Notes: generated by a model from the sequence alone, not told the origin. A DNA stretch of 64,000 nt from Trueperella pecoris (GCF_014926385.1 NZ_CP053291.1:2170001-2234000), one strand, 5' to 3'. Positions 51,923 through 60,812 are shown, counted from the stretch's first letter. Translations and numbers: made by a program.

Positions 51923-52624
51923 TTACGAGAGAGGAGTTAACTTCTCCCGTATGGAGTCGAGCCAATTCCGGCGATCATGGACCACCGAAACTTGGCTGAG
52001 GTGGCGTTGCGTGGGCAACTCAGGGCTGTAGAGGCTAAAGCTCAGAGTGGCCGTATCTTCGGGATGGCGCTTCGGCTTTCGCAGAGTTGGAATCTCGTAG
52101 ATCGCCGAGGGCTCGCCCATTCCCAACACGAAGGGGAACACGGGAGCAAAAGCCTTCCTGCCGAGGTAGGGGGAGAACACCGGGCTTTGGAGAGCCGAGA
52201 TAAGCTCGTCGGTGTGGTCGGTATTCGTTACTTGAACGATGAACTCTCCTCCGCCGATATAGGTTCGATTCACGATCGACGTTCCGCCTTGCGCGTCCGG
52301 TGTGTAGATGAGCGACTTCGCGCTACTCGCATTGATTCCCTGAGACAGGAGCAGTCGACGTCGGAACCGGGTCTCTTCCGTACGGGGATTGATCGTCTGG
52401 AATTCGTCGGTGATCACGCCACGGTTGTCGGTTCGAATCGCGAAGTGTGTGTCGTCGAGCCACCCCGGTCGCTCGCCACGCAAGAACCCACAAGCTCCAG
52501 CAAGGAGGCCGGTGAGTCCCGAGCGTGTCGGCTCGGATTCTGTGTGGACAATATTTCCCGTCACGGCAGCGCCGGCCCAAGACTGTAGCGGGCCGGCGAA
52601 CCGGAGGTAGATGGAGGAAATCAT
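51923..52624 (-). CDS. cas5e: Cas5e, Cascade subunit
   Basis: 233 residues from the ATG at 52624, which overlaps the cas7e stop by 4 bp (ATGA); an in-frame ATG at 52636 is less likely. The N-terminus SSIYLRFAGPLQSWAG is the Cas5 RAMP opening, then PTRSGLTGLLAGACGF and the glycine-rich NRTYIGGGEFIVQV. SPYLGRKAFAPVFPF is the conserved C-terminal block. Cas5e caps the 5' handle of crRNA in Cascade. It is the last gene of the minus-strand operon cse1-cse2-cas7-cas5. Confidence 0.95.
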   Translation of the reverse strand: MISSIYLRFAGPLQSWAGAAVTGNIVHTESEPTRSGLTGLLAGACGFLRGERPGWLDDTHFAIRTDNRGVITDEFQTINPRTEETRFRRRLLLSQGINASSAKSLIYTPDAQGGTSIVNRTYIGGGEFIVQVTNTDHTDELISALQSPVFSPYLGRKAFAPVFPFVLGMGEPSAIYEIPTLRKPKRHPEDTATLSFSLYSPELPTQRHLSQVSVVHDRRNWLDSIREKLTPLS

Positions 52625-53703
52625 GCCTTGATCCACTCAACTACACGATCGACGAGCTCCCCCTTGGAAACGGGGTGGAGTTTCTCGAAAGCATCTGCGA
52701 GATGGTCGGAGGTACCACTGAGAACCTGGAGAGGGCCGAAGTTGTCAGGATCGAAGGCACGCGCCTGCGCGTATTGGGAAGCGAGGGCATCGATCGTCGG
52801 GATGACGTATCCGCCGCTGTGTGGGTCGGTATCAACTGGCGTCTCGAAATCGTAGGCAACTCGGTAGCGCTGCTCTTCGGCAAGAATGAGCGCGGGCTGG
52901 ATGTAGGGGGCGGTACCATTTTCCTTGCCACGCGGCTGACCGTAAATGATGGCGTTGATGAGTTCCTTCAGATTGGCCTCAGCATTGGGAAGATCCCAGC
53001 CTGCCCAACTGTCCTTGAGCTGGACCTTGTCGATCGTGATGGTGCGGTAGAAGACGCCGTTGGTGTACTGGAACACTCCGAGGAAGGTGGCGCCAGAATC
53101 GTGGTTGCGCTGGCGGATGTCATCGACCGTGGAGAAGTAGTCGGAATCGATCGTGGCGGCGTGCGTGGTCACCGCGGGGGAGACGGCGATGGCCGCTTCG
53201 GTCCCCTTTGAGGGGGCGTTTGCAAACATTCGGCCGAAGGCGGCGATGGCAAGGGAACCGGTGATACCGGCCTTGATGAATTCGGTGTCCTCGTCTCCGT
53301 TGAGAATTGCCGTCGCGGCGGTCTGGATTTCCTCGCCGCTCATCCAGATGGAGCGATCAGATTCCTTCTCGGAGCCCTCGCCGCCGGAGGGGCCACCCTT
53401 GTCTCCCTTGGTCAGCTTGCCGACGACGGTCTTCGCAGCCTTCGTCAGAGCTTTCTCATCCGCGTCCGAGTTCAGTTCCTTTGCCGTCTCGACGATTTCT
53501 GCGACGAGCTGGCCCGAACGAACCGACAGATCCTGGCTGGCCTCCTCGTACAGCGTGCGAATTCCACGTTTGATTGCCTGTGATGAGTGAAGGGCACGGA
53601 GAGCGCCACCCTGGATGACGCGCTTAGGTGTGCCCGAGTCGTCTCGGTTGAGGTTGGAATAAGGGACGGATGCCACGATGTGGAGCGTGAGGTTGCGGGA
53701 CAT
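52621..53703 (-). CDS. cas7e: Cas7e (Cse4/CasC), Cascade backbone
   Basis: 360 residues from ATG 53703, preceded by AAGGAGAATC (the frame runs open to 53790 without a site). LTLHIVASVPYSNLNRDDSGTPKR is the classic Cas7e start (seen as NLNRDDSGTPKRVIQGG), then LRALHSSQAIKRGIRT, and the central FGRMFANAPSKGTEAAIAV and SDYFSTVDD. Six copies of this protein line the crRNA spacer in the complex. Length is normal. It is coupled to cas5e by a 4-bp overlap. Confidence 0.96.
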   Translation of the reverse strand: MSRNLTLHIVASVPYSNLNRDDSGTPKRVIQGGALRALHSSQAIKRGIRTLYEEASQDLSVRSGQLVAEIVETAKELNSDADEKALTKAAKTVVGKLTKGDKGGPSGGEGSEKESDRSIWMSGEEIQTAATAILNGDEDTEFIKAGITGSLAIAAFGRMFANAPSKGTEAAIAVSPAVTTHAATIDSDYFSTVDDIRQRNHDSGATFLGVFQYTNGVFYRTITIDKVQLKDSWAGWDLPNAEANLKELINAIIYGQPRGKENGTAPYIQPALILAEEQRYRVAYDFETPVDTDPHSGGYVIPTIDALASQYAQARAFDPDNFGPLQVLSGTSDHLADAFEKLHPVSKGELVDRVVEWIKA

Positions 53704-53725
53704 GATTCTCCTTGAGGTCAAATAG

Positions 53726-54361
53726 TTAGAGGGATTCGGGGGAGGGAGTTGTGTCGGTGGCTGACTCGTCGTCAGATTCGACCTGCACAATCGGTCGGTA
53801 GAAGTCGCGGATGGTGCGAAGGCGATGCTGTCGGGAACTTTCTGTAAGCCCCCGACCCCAGAAGAACAGGGTGCGGACCAGGTCGATGTAGTCGATTGCG
53901 GGGACTCGGGATTCGCTCGCCGATGCGATGAGGAGAATGCGCCTGATGGTCATTGCCGCCTCGTCGAGGGATTGAGTATGGAGATAAGCGAGCCGCGATC
54001 CAATCATCCCTGGTGCATCTGGATCCAAGAGTTCGCCGCGATTGCGTGCAACCAGACCAGCCCATTGCCCAAATGTACGACGACGGCGTCCTTCCTGCTT
54101 CTCTCCCGGATGGTATGCCGGGATCTTGTCCTTAAATTCGGCGACGAGCGCTGCTCCGCGCAGGAGCGCCTGCTCCGTTGAGCGAGGGCTGCCTGGGGCG
54201 AGCCTGGGTAGGACATACGGGTAGGCGTATGTTTCGGTTGCGGCCGTCAGACCGCGGCGCACGGAAGCAATCTCCTTGTTTGATGGAGCTGACTTGTCGT
54301 CCTTTGGTCGCGAAAGGTAGTGAATGTATGGATACCATTCGTAGGCGTCGCTGTTATTCAT
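53726..54361 (-). CDS. cse2: Cse2 (CasB), Cascade small subunit
   Basis: 211 residues, all-helical. Recognisable Cse2 features are the tryptophan-rich start YEWYPYIHYLSRPKDD, RRGLTAATETYAYPYVLPRL, FGQWAGLVARNRGEL and the final DYIDLVRTLFFWGRG ... RQHRLRTIRDFYR. Two copies normally stabilise the R-loop in Cascade. The protein is at the long end of the family and finishes with an acidic tail. It overlaps cse1 by 8 bp and lies 22 bp before cas7e. Confidence 0.92.
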   Translation of the reverse strand: MNNSDAYEWYPYIHYLSRPKDDKSAPSNKEIASVRRGLTAATETYAYPYVLPRLAPGSPRSTEQALLRGAALVAEFKDKIPAYHPGEKQEGRRRRTFGQWAGLVARNRGELLDPDAPGMIGSRLAYLHTQSLDEAAMTIRRILLIASASESRVPAIDYIDLVRTLFFWGRGLTESSRQHRLRTIRDFYRPIVQVESDDESATDTTPSPESL

Positions 54362-55967
54362 CGAAATCTCCTTCAGAAGTTGCTACGGGGGCAATTCTTT
54401 GACGAATTCGCCGTGAGAGTGTCGAATCTAGCCGTGATCGTGCAAAGGCTATCTTCGCGGGATATTGCCCGATATGGGGCGCGGTCACAAAGTCGAACGC
54501 CTCAAGTGCGGCGTTGCGGGCCCTCCGGTATGTCTCCGTTGGAATCTCGGTATCGGATGCGGCAGAGGAGATGAGGTCCGCATAGACGTCGTGGATGCGA
54601 CGCCAGAATGCGTTGGCGGCGTCGTCTCGTTGGTTCTCCAGCGCATTGAGGACGTTTGGAACCTGGCCGCTGGCTGCAATTTTCTTGTCGTTCTTGGAGG
54701 GTGCGCGGAACGGCCTTACGACGTCGGAGAGGAGCTCCTTGACGAATGTTGCGTGCTCGGCGATGTTATCCACGAGTTCTTCGTCGACGTCGAACGACCA
54801 GACGGCGTCGTCAGGCACAAAGACCGATGAGGCCCGAATAGAGGGCGAGCTTGCGGTTCCTTCGACCTGGTGGCGAATGAAAAGGAGACGGGTGTCGGAC
54901 TCGAGAGCCGTACTACCAGGAGCGAGCAGGGAGGCGGCCGACCTTTCGCGAGCCAACGCAAGGTTCGAATCGGCTGCCCATTCAACAGCGAGTGCAGTGG
55001 CATCGCGTCCGAAATCGACGCGAACGGCCTTCCCGTCTCGGTAGAGATAGAAGGGGTCTTCGATATTGCGCTGATCCCACCATTGCTTGCGGGCATCCTT
55101 GTCGGTGCTAATGCCGGGAGGGAACCATGCGTCAGGCACTCCACCAATTCGTACGCCGGTAAGCTCCGTTCCTTCCCAATGGCACACTGAAGCGTTAGAC
55201 GACCAGGATGCTCTCCATAGAGGGTGAAGCTCGCCGGAGTCATACGACCGGGCTGCCGTGCGATCCGCCCAGGCGGGAAGCCCATCTCCCTCGATCCATG
55301 ATCGTGGAGTCATGAGCAGGAGCGTTTCAAGAAGCGTTTCACCCCACCACACGACCTCCGTTGCGGTGTTTCCCTTCCTTAGGTAACGGAAGCCGGGGGT
55401 GCCCATCGAACACTTGTCTCCGTCATAAGCATTGTTGCCGGCTGGTGAGAAGAAATATGCAATGGCGATATGGAGGACGGCATCCTCGACGGGAAGGCGT
55501 CCCGTGCTGGAGAAGCTGAGGTTCCAAAAGTCCTCGCCCTGATCCGACGGCATGGATGGAAGCAACTTCTTGACTGCTTGGTCGTTCGGTCCGAGGCGGC
55601 GGGCGGTGTCATTCTTCTTTTGCTCCGGTAGGGCTGGGCGCTGCAGGAATGGCATCTCGGGGTCTCGTAGGTGCGCGCCGGGCTCCAACTCTGCGAGTGC
55701 CGCATCTACCGCCTCGGACGGAAGTCCGTTTCTCAAGATGTGCAAAATCTGCCCATAGCGGGCTTCGCCTGTCGTATGCTCAAGGTGACGAAAGACAACG
55801 GCGAGCACATGTGCAAAGAGGCGCAACTCGGCCGATATGGCAAAACCGGGTAGTGACAAGTCGAGCCGATATTCAGGCTCGTGGGCATGGAGGAGAGTCT
55901 CCCTCAATGTTGCGCGGCCGTTGCGCACACGTACCCATGCGATGTCTGTCAGTGCGTTGTCATTCAT
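54354..55967 (-). CDS. cse1: Cse1 (CasA/Cas8e), Cascade large subunit
   Basis: 537 residues, normal length. The N-terminus IAWVRVRNGRATLRETL and blocks LPGFAISAELRLFAHVLAVVFRHLEHTT (partly ELRLFAHVLAVVFRHLEH), FWNLSFSSTGRLPVEDAVLHIAIAYFF (partly LPVEDAVLHIAIAYFFSPAG) match CRISPR-associated Cse1. It reads the PAM and recruits Cas3. GAGGAGG lies 4-5 bases before the ATG at 55967. It is first in the minus-strand operon, reading away from cas6e; the 213-bp divergent gap holds the CRISPR-like hairpins. Confidence 0.95.
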   Translation of the reverse strand: MNDNALTDIAWVRVRNGRATLRETLLHAHEPEYRLDLSLPGFAISAELRLFAHVLAVVFRHLEHTTGEARYGQILHILRNGLPSEAVDAALAELEPGAHLRDPEMPFLQRPALPEQKKNDTARRLGPNDQAVKKLLPSMPSDQGEDFWNLSFSSTGRLPVEDAVLHIAIAYFFSPAGNNAYDGDKCSMGTPGFRYLRKGNTATEVVWWGETLLETLLLMTPRSWIEGDGLPAWADRTAARSYDSGELHPLWRASWSSNASVCHWEGTELTGVRIGGVPDAWFPPGISTDKDARKQWWDQRNIEDPFYLYRDGKAVRVDFGRDATALAVEWAADSNLALARERSAASLLAPGSTALESDTRLLFIRHQVEGTASSPSIRASSVFVPDDAVWSFDVDEELVDNIAEHATFVKELLSDVVRPFRAPSKNDKKIAASGQVPNVLNALENQRDDAANAFWRRIHDVYADLISSAASDTEIPTETYRRARNAALEAFDFVTAPHIGQYPAKIAFARSRLDSTLSRRIRQRIAPVATSEGDFDE

Positions 55968-56059
55968 GGCGCCTCCTCGGGCTGTTGGTACGAGGCTATC
56001 ACCATAGTGTTACGATGTCGATAAAAGTCTTTAAAAATTTCTAAATCCCTAGTATCTTT

Positions 56060-56148
56060 GAAGTACCCCCGCTTGCGCGGGGAAAGTCGCGCTACTATCT
56101 AGACCGCTGTCGGTAAAAAGAAGTACCTCCGCTTCCGCGGAGAGGCGC
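56060..56148 (-). ncRNA. Two degenerate CRISPR-repeat-like hairpins in the divergent cas promoter region
   Basis: 56060-56088 (unit 1) and 56120-56148 (unit 2) start 60 bp apart, close to the array period of 61, with a 31-nt spacer-like segment between them. Read on the minus strand, unit 1 contains CCCCGCGCAAGCGGGGGTA, differing from the array repeat core at one loop base. Unit 2 keeps the hairpin as CTCCGC-GGAA-GCGGAG, where a C-G pair has become T-A by changes on both arms. Both end GTACTTC where the array repeat ends GTAATTCC. The layout would give a short crRNA-like transcript towards cse1, or two protein- or Cas6e-binding hairpins. Confidence 0.5.
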
Positions 56149-56180
56149 ATTGATTACGTTACAGCAGATAAGGGGCTGGC

Positions 56181-56840
56181 ATGTCAGAGACGGTTTTCCT
56201 TTCCAAGTATCCGGTACACCTTGCACTTAAGAGGCCTCACCTGCATAAAGGCTCGAATGGCTGGCAGTTGAACGATCCCGTCTTTAGGCATCGAGCCGTC
56301 ATGGGTCTCTTTGGCGAGTTTTCTGAGAAGAATCCCCGTGCGGAACACGACATCTTGTTCCGGCTCGACCTCGTGCCGGGCCAGGCTCCCTTCTTCCTCG
56401 TGCAGTCGAAAACTCGTCCCGCGGGGGAGGGTGAGCTCGCGGGACTTGTCGTCAAGGAAGTTGCCGTTCCCGAAATTCCGGCGGGCGAATCTGTTCGCTT
56501 CCGCATTGCGGTCAATGCCGTGCGGCGCAAGGGTACAGGCGGGATCTCGCCCGTCTCAATGGACGTAGGTGAGCAAGGAGAGAATTCAATCTCTGGGTGG
56601 CTCTCCCAGAAGTTGGCAAGCGGCCTTACTGAGGTCTCCGTCGTGAACCACACGAGAGAGCTCCTCGGGGCTGACCGCAGGGGTAAGGCGCCGAACTCAA
56701 GTCACGTGGTTCAGGTGGACACGATTGACGGCGTCGCCAAAGTCGCCTCTTCTGAGGGGTTGCAAAAGCTTATTCTCCATGGTGTTGGGCGTGCGAAGTC
56801 ATACGGATGCGGGTTGCTCTCGGTTCGAGCTTTGGGGTGA
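56181..56840 (+). CDS. cas6e: Cas6e (CasE/Cse3), crRNA-processing endoribonuclease
   Basis: 219 residues. The N-terminal VFLSKYPVHLALKRPHLHKG and AVMGLFGEF blocks and the C-terminal glycine-rich loop LHGVGRAKSYGCGLLSV are characteristic of Cas6e. It cuts the repeat hairpin to make crRNA with an 8-nt 5' handle and stays bound to the 3' hairpin in Cascade. AAGGGG lies 6 bases before the ATG. It heads the plus-strand operon cas6e-cas3-cas1-cas2, away from the other Cascade genes, a separate layout from the common cas3-cse1-...-cas2 order. Confidence 0.95.
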   Translation: MSETVFLSKYPVHLALKRPHLHKGSNGWQLNDPVFRHRAVMGLFGEFSEKNPRAEHDILFRLDLVPGQAPFFLVQSKTRPAGEGELAGLVVKEVAVPEIPAGESVRFRIAVNAVRRKGTGGISPVSMDVGEQGENSISGWLSQKLASGLTEVSVVNHTRELLGADRRGKAPNSSHVVQVDTIDGVAKVASSEGLQKLILHGVGRAKSYGCGLLSVRALG

Positions 56841-56846
56841 TTGGCG

Positions 56847-59495
56847 ATGCGGTGCTACGAAAGTGTCTGGGCCAAGCTTGACGGTGAGAACGGCCTCTAC
56901 CCCTTGCTTGCGCACCTCCTCGACGCGGCGGCGGTGGCAAGTGCACTTTTCGACTCGTGGCTGCGCCCGGGGCTCCAAGTTCTGCTCCGGGATGCTTTAA
57001 CTCCTGGCGAGGAGCTCGAAGATGCCCGGGCGCTCGTCGCCCTGATGGTCGGTTCTCACGACGTCGGAAAGGCTTCGCCGATCTTCCAATACCAGCCGCA
57101 CAAGGGTGGGCGGAACATCGAGCTCGCCCGCGAACAGGTCGCCCTCGCGGAAGGGCTAACGTTCGGAGATCCGCAGAAGATCACCAAGAAGGCCAATGAG
57201 CCCGACTACCGCCGCCACGAACGTGTGGGGGCAGCCTTCCTCCAGGGCGGGACGTTCGACCCGAACCTTTCCGCCTCCCGATACTGGCGCATCTTGCCTT
57301 CGTTGGGGCATCACGGCCGCTTCGTAATGCCTGGCTCCGATATCGCTAGACAGGGTGAAAGACGCCGATACCGCGAATACACAACAGGTGCTCCCTGGAG
57401 TGATATTCGCCAGGATTTGCTTGACTCCTTGTGTGAGGGGACTGGCCGGACCTTCCCCGACGAGGACTCTCGGGTGGGCACCACAGCGACGATCCTGCTA
57501 TCCGGACTCACTGTGCTCGCCGATCGAATTGCCTCCCAGGGTGAATTTGTCGCGGCCGGCCTCGCGGCGATGGGGTGCGGTGATCTGGAGTTAAGTGATC
57601 CTCGAGCATGGATCGAACGGCGGCGTCGTGAAGCTGTTTCTTACGTCGAGAGGACGGTAGGAATCTATCGCGGCTGGGAATCGAAAGAAGCCGCCCGGCA
57701 GGCCATCCTCGGCGAGTACGAGCCTCGGTCGATCCAAAAGATTGCGCAAGATTCGGGTTATGGCCTGCTGAATGTCATGACACCGACAGGCGGAGGGAAA
57801 ACCGAAGCCGCAATGCTACGCCACGCTGCGGTCAACGAACGTCTCATTTTCCTCTTGCCGACACAGGCAACATCGAACGCACTGATGCGGCGAATTCAGA
57901 AATACTACGCGGGTACGTCGAACGTGGCTGCACTCGCGCACGGTCTTGCGTCTGTGGAAGACTTTTACGCCAAGCCCGTCACGGTTGCGAGTGATTCGGC
58001 TGATCGTCTTCGCTATTCGGACAATGGCGGGCTTTATCCGACGGACTTTGTTAGAAGCCGAAGCAGTCGTCTGCTAGCGCCGGTATGCGTCGGGACCGTG
58101 GATCAGGCGTTGATGGGCGCACTGCCCCGAAAATGGACTCATCTGCGGCTACTTGCGCTCGCGAACGCGCACGTCGTCATCGATGAGGTGCATACCCTTG
58201 ACCAATATCAAACCGAACTTTTGCGCCCGATCGTGTCCTGGTTGCGGGCCACGAAGGCTCGTGTCACATTCCTGACGGCGACGATGCCCTCATGGCAACG
58301 AGAGACGTTGCTTGCGCATTACAGGGCGGAGCCGGCTTTGGAGGGCGCAGATTTTCCGGCGATCGAGCACGTGGATCTGGAAGGAGAGGTGACGCGGGTT
58401 CGGCCGGAATCGGCAGGGTCGGTGCTGGACCTGACATTGTCCGAAGAATTCGCGGGGCAGATTAACGACGCCCATGTGACGTGGGCCCAGGACATGCACC
58501 GCCGATTCCCGAAAGCCAGAATTGGGATCATCTGTAACCGGGTCGATAACGCTCGCACGGTGGCCGGCGAATTGGCGAAGGTTGGGCAGACGATTCTTCT
58601 TCATTCGCGAATGACTGCCGAACATAGGCGGCGAAATGCGCAGCTTCTGGAGGAGCTCCTCGGGCCGACGGGTGTGGGGGAGGCCGTGTTCGTCGTCGGG
58701 ACACAGGCGATCGAGGCCTCGCTCGATATCGACCTTGACCTCCTCAGGACGGAACTGGCGCCGGCTCCTTCGCTGATCCAGCGTGCGGGGCGCGCGTGGC
58801 GACGTGTGGACGTTCGACGTAGCGAAAGGCTTCCGGGAGTTGAGAGGCTGCCACTTCACATTGTGAAGATTCAAGGTGACGAGAACGATCGATCTTATGC
58901 GGGAAATGTACTGCCGTACATGGCAGGCGAGCTCGCCAGGGTGTGGCGATGGCTAGGTGCACACAAATCTCTGCAGGTACCACATGACTGCCAGGAGTTC
59001 ATCGATGCCTCAGCTTTCAGCTTTGCTGACATCGACCCCGAAAGCGACGCCTCGCTGTCAGAAGCCGCCAAGGCATTCTTGCACAAGAACGCTGGGAAAA
59101 TGGCGCGCGTGGATCTCGATGAAATCCTCAATCACGAACCGACACTAGCGATGTTCCTCGGAATAACTGGCGCGAAAGACGCCGATGACGGGCTCGCAAA
59201 CGGAACACGGCTGACCGAGGGAAGTGAGCGACGAATGTTGATCTGCGTTGGTGATCCCGAGAAGGTTCCAGGAGCCTGGGCGGGCACCGTCGAATCGCTT
59301 ATTGAGATTCGCGGAAGCGATGCTGAGAGCGTGAGGCGGGCCCTGCTTGGGTCAATGCCAGTCGCAGAAGGCAAATTGAAAGACATGGAAGAAGACCTCT
59401 ACCCCTTGGCCGAGGCCAAATCGGTGTTGGCCGGATATTGGGCTTTGACCAACGCAGAAAAATATTACGACTCAGCAGGATTTACGGGTAGGTGA
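56847..59495 (+). CDS. cas3: Cas3, HD nuclease-helicase
   Basis: 882 residues from ATG 56847 (TTG 56841 is an alternative immediately after the cas6e stop; GGGG spacing favours the ATG). The HD nuclease domain has His23, His71-Asp72 in MVGSHDVGKASP, RRHERVGA and LGHHGRF. The SF2 helicase has Walker A TPTGGGKTEAA (about 310-320), DEVH (about 446-449, VIDEVHTLDQYQTELL), FLTATMPSW, and QRAGRAWRR motif VI. It is recruited by Cascade to shred target DNA. Both domains look intact; the C-terminal domain is present. Confidence 0.95.
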   Translation: MRCYESVWAKLDGENGLYPLLAHLLDAAAVASALFDSWLRPGLQVLLRDALTPGEELEDARALVALMVGSHDVGKASPIFQYQPHKGGRNIELAREQVALAEGLTFGDPQKITKKANEPDYRRHERVGAAFLQGGTFDPNLSASRYWRILPSLGHHGRFVMPGSDIARQGERRRYREYTTGAPWSDIRQDLLDSLCEGTGRTFPDEDSRVGTTATILLSGLTVLADRIASQGEFVAAGLAAMGCGDLELSDPRAWIERRRREAVSYVERTVGIYRGWESKEAARQAILGEYEPRSIQKIAQDSGYGLLNVMTPTGGGKTEAAMLRHAAVNERLIFLLPTQATSNALMRRIQKYYAGTSNVAALAHGLASVEDFYAKPVTVASDSADRLRYSDNGGLYPTDFVRSRSSRLLAPVCVGTVDQALMGALPRKWTHLRLLALANAHVVIDEVHTLDQYQTELLRPIVSWLRATKARVTFLTATMPSWQRETLLAHYRAEPALEGADFPAIEHVDLEGEVTRVRPESAGSVLDLTLSEEFAGQINDAHVTWAQDMHRRFPKARIGIICNRVDNARTVAGELAKVGQTILLHSRMTAEHRRRNAQLLEELLGPTGVGEAVFVVGTQAIEASLDIDLDLLRTELAPAPSLIQRAGRAWRRVDVRRSERLPGVERLPLHIVKIQGDENDRSYAGNVLPYMAGELARVWRWLGAHKSLQVPHDCQEFIDASAFSFADIDPESDASLSEAAKAFLHKNAGKMARVDLDEILNHEPTLAMFLGITGAKDADDGLANGTRLTEGSERRMLICVGDPEKVPGAWAGTVESLIEIRGSDAESVRRALLGSMPVAEGKLKDMEEDLYPLAEAKSVLAGYWALTNAEKYYDSAGFTGR

Positions 59496-59499
59496 CGTG

Positions 59500-60429
59500 A
59501 TGGCGTATTCCGAAGAAGCACTGGCGTTTTCCACCATTCCAGTCAATCATCAGATCCGGCTGGAAGACCGGATCTCGTACCTCTACCTGGAATATACGAC
59601 GATTCGACAGGACAAGACTGGCGTCGTCGCGTATAGCCGCGAGGATGACGAGGATATCCGCCAAACGATTCAGATCCCAGCGGCTGAAATCGCAGTCATT
59701 GTTCTTGGGCCAGGGACCAGCATCTCGCATGCGGCTATGGTTTCGTGCGCTCGGGCGGGAGCAACCGTCGTGTTTGGCGGCGGGGGAGGAATGTCGGCGT
59801 ACACGGTTGCGACGCCGCTGACGACGTCGTCGAAATGGGCTATCGCCCAAGCGCGGTTGGTTTCGAATGAGGCGCGCCAGCGGGACGCCGCGAAGCTTCT
59901 TTATCAGAAGCAGTTTGGTCTCGATGAAGTTGATGGTATGTCTATCGCCGTGATGAGGGGAATCGAGGGCAGGACGATGCGAAACCTGTATCGCGACCTC
60001 GCCAAGCGATACAAGGTTGCGAATTTCCATCGCGATACGACAGCCGATGACAACGTCAACGCCGGGTTAAACCTGGCCAACTCGCTACTCTACGGCTGTG
60101 CGGCGGCGGCGTGTGCGGCAATTGGGGTGAGCCCGGCCCTCGGGGTTATTCATCGCGGAAACCAACGCTCGCTCTTGTTCGATCTTGCGGATACCTACAA
60201 ACCTTCGCTCTCGATCCCGATTGTGTTTAAGCATGCACATGATCCTGAAGCGATGGCCTCGATACGCCGAGAAATAAGGGCCGCCTTTGTGTCGCAGGGT
60301 GTGCTTGAGGGGATGCTCAGTACATTGATGGAGATTCTCTCGCCGCATCTTCCTGATCGTGACGACGACCGGCTCATTGGGGGTCGCAACCACGAAGTCG
60401 CGGGTCATACGCAATATGGGGTGAAGTAA
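59500..60429 (+). CDS. cas1: Cas1e integrase
   Basis: 309 residues from ATG 59500, AGGTGA 6 bases upstream; a GTG at 59497 is also in frame. Catalytic residues of the Cas1 metal site can be placed: Glu156 in RGIEGRTMRN, His218 in GVIHRGNQRS and an Asp of LLFDLADTYK (Asp228, or 231). The N-terminal beta domain and dimer region are complete. With Cas2 it inserts new spacers at the leader end of the array. Its stop overlaps the cas2 start (TAATG). Confidence 0.95.
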   Translation: MAYSEEALAFSTIPVNHQIRLEDRISYLYLEYTTIRQDKTGVVAYSREDDEDIRQTIQIPAAEIAVIVLGPGTSISHAAMVSCARAGATVVFGGGGGMSAYTVATPLTTSSKWAIAQARLVSNEARQRDAAKLLYQKQFGLDEVDGMSIAVMRGIEGRTMRNLYRDLAKRYKVANFHRDTTADDNVNAGLNLANSLLYGCAAAACAAIGVSPALGVIHRGNQRSLLFDLADTYKPSLSIPIVFKHAHDPEAMASIRREIRAAFVSQGVLEGMLSTLMEILSPHLPDRDDDRLIGGRNHEVAGHTQYGVK

Positions 60430-60791
60430 TGTTCGTTGCCATTGTGACGACGGCGATTCCTGAACACCTCAACGGCTACATTGGTCGATTCCTGTCGGAA
60501 GTTGATGCGGGGGTATTCGTTGGGAAGGTTTCGCCCGTTGTGCGCGACAACCTCGTTGGCCGCTGCCACCAGGCTGTTGACGACGGCAAGATCGTTGTTA
60601 TCAGTAGTAGTGCGGAGACGGAGCAAGGCTTTGTCGTAGAGACCCTTGGGAGGACATCACGTAAGATTATTGACATGGACGGACTCCTTCTGAGTGCGAT
60701 GGTGTCGCGGGGCTGCGCTATCGCAGAAGCACAACCCCGTGAGACTGAAACTCTGGACCAGGTTTTCGTGAAAAACGCGGGCCAGGGCTAG
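60429..60791 (+). CDS. cas2: Cas2e
   Basis: 120 residues, Cas2 of the type I-E kind (MFVAIVTTAIPEHLNGYIGRFL, GVFVGKVSPVVRDNLV, VVISSSAETEQGF, and FVVETLGRTSRKIIDMDG). It bridges two Cas1 dimers in the integration complex. It is about 20 residues longer than the E. coli protein, with the extra sequence at the C-terminus. It ends only 21 bp before the first CRISPR repeat, so the array's leader must be very short or lie inside cas2. Confidence 0.93.
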   Translation: MFVAIVTTAIPEHLNGYIGRFLSEVDAGVFVGKVSPVVRDNLVGRCHQAVDDGKIVVISSSAETEQGFVVETLGRTSRKIIDMDGLLLSAMVSRGCAIAEAQPRETETLDQVFVKNAGQG

Positions 60792-60812
60792 TAAAGCCGC
60801 AGGTGAGATAGT

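Noticed and set aside
56060-56148. Simple rho-independent terminators in the cas promoter gap
   Set aside because: The hairpins are in a divergent region with no upstream gene to stop and no T-run after the plus-strand stems; their repeat identity explains them better.
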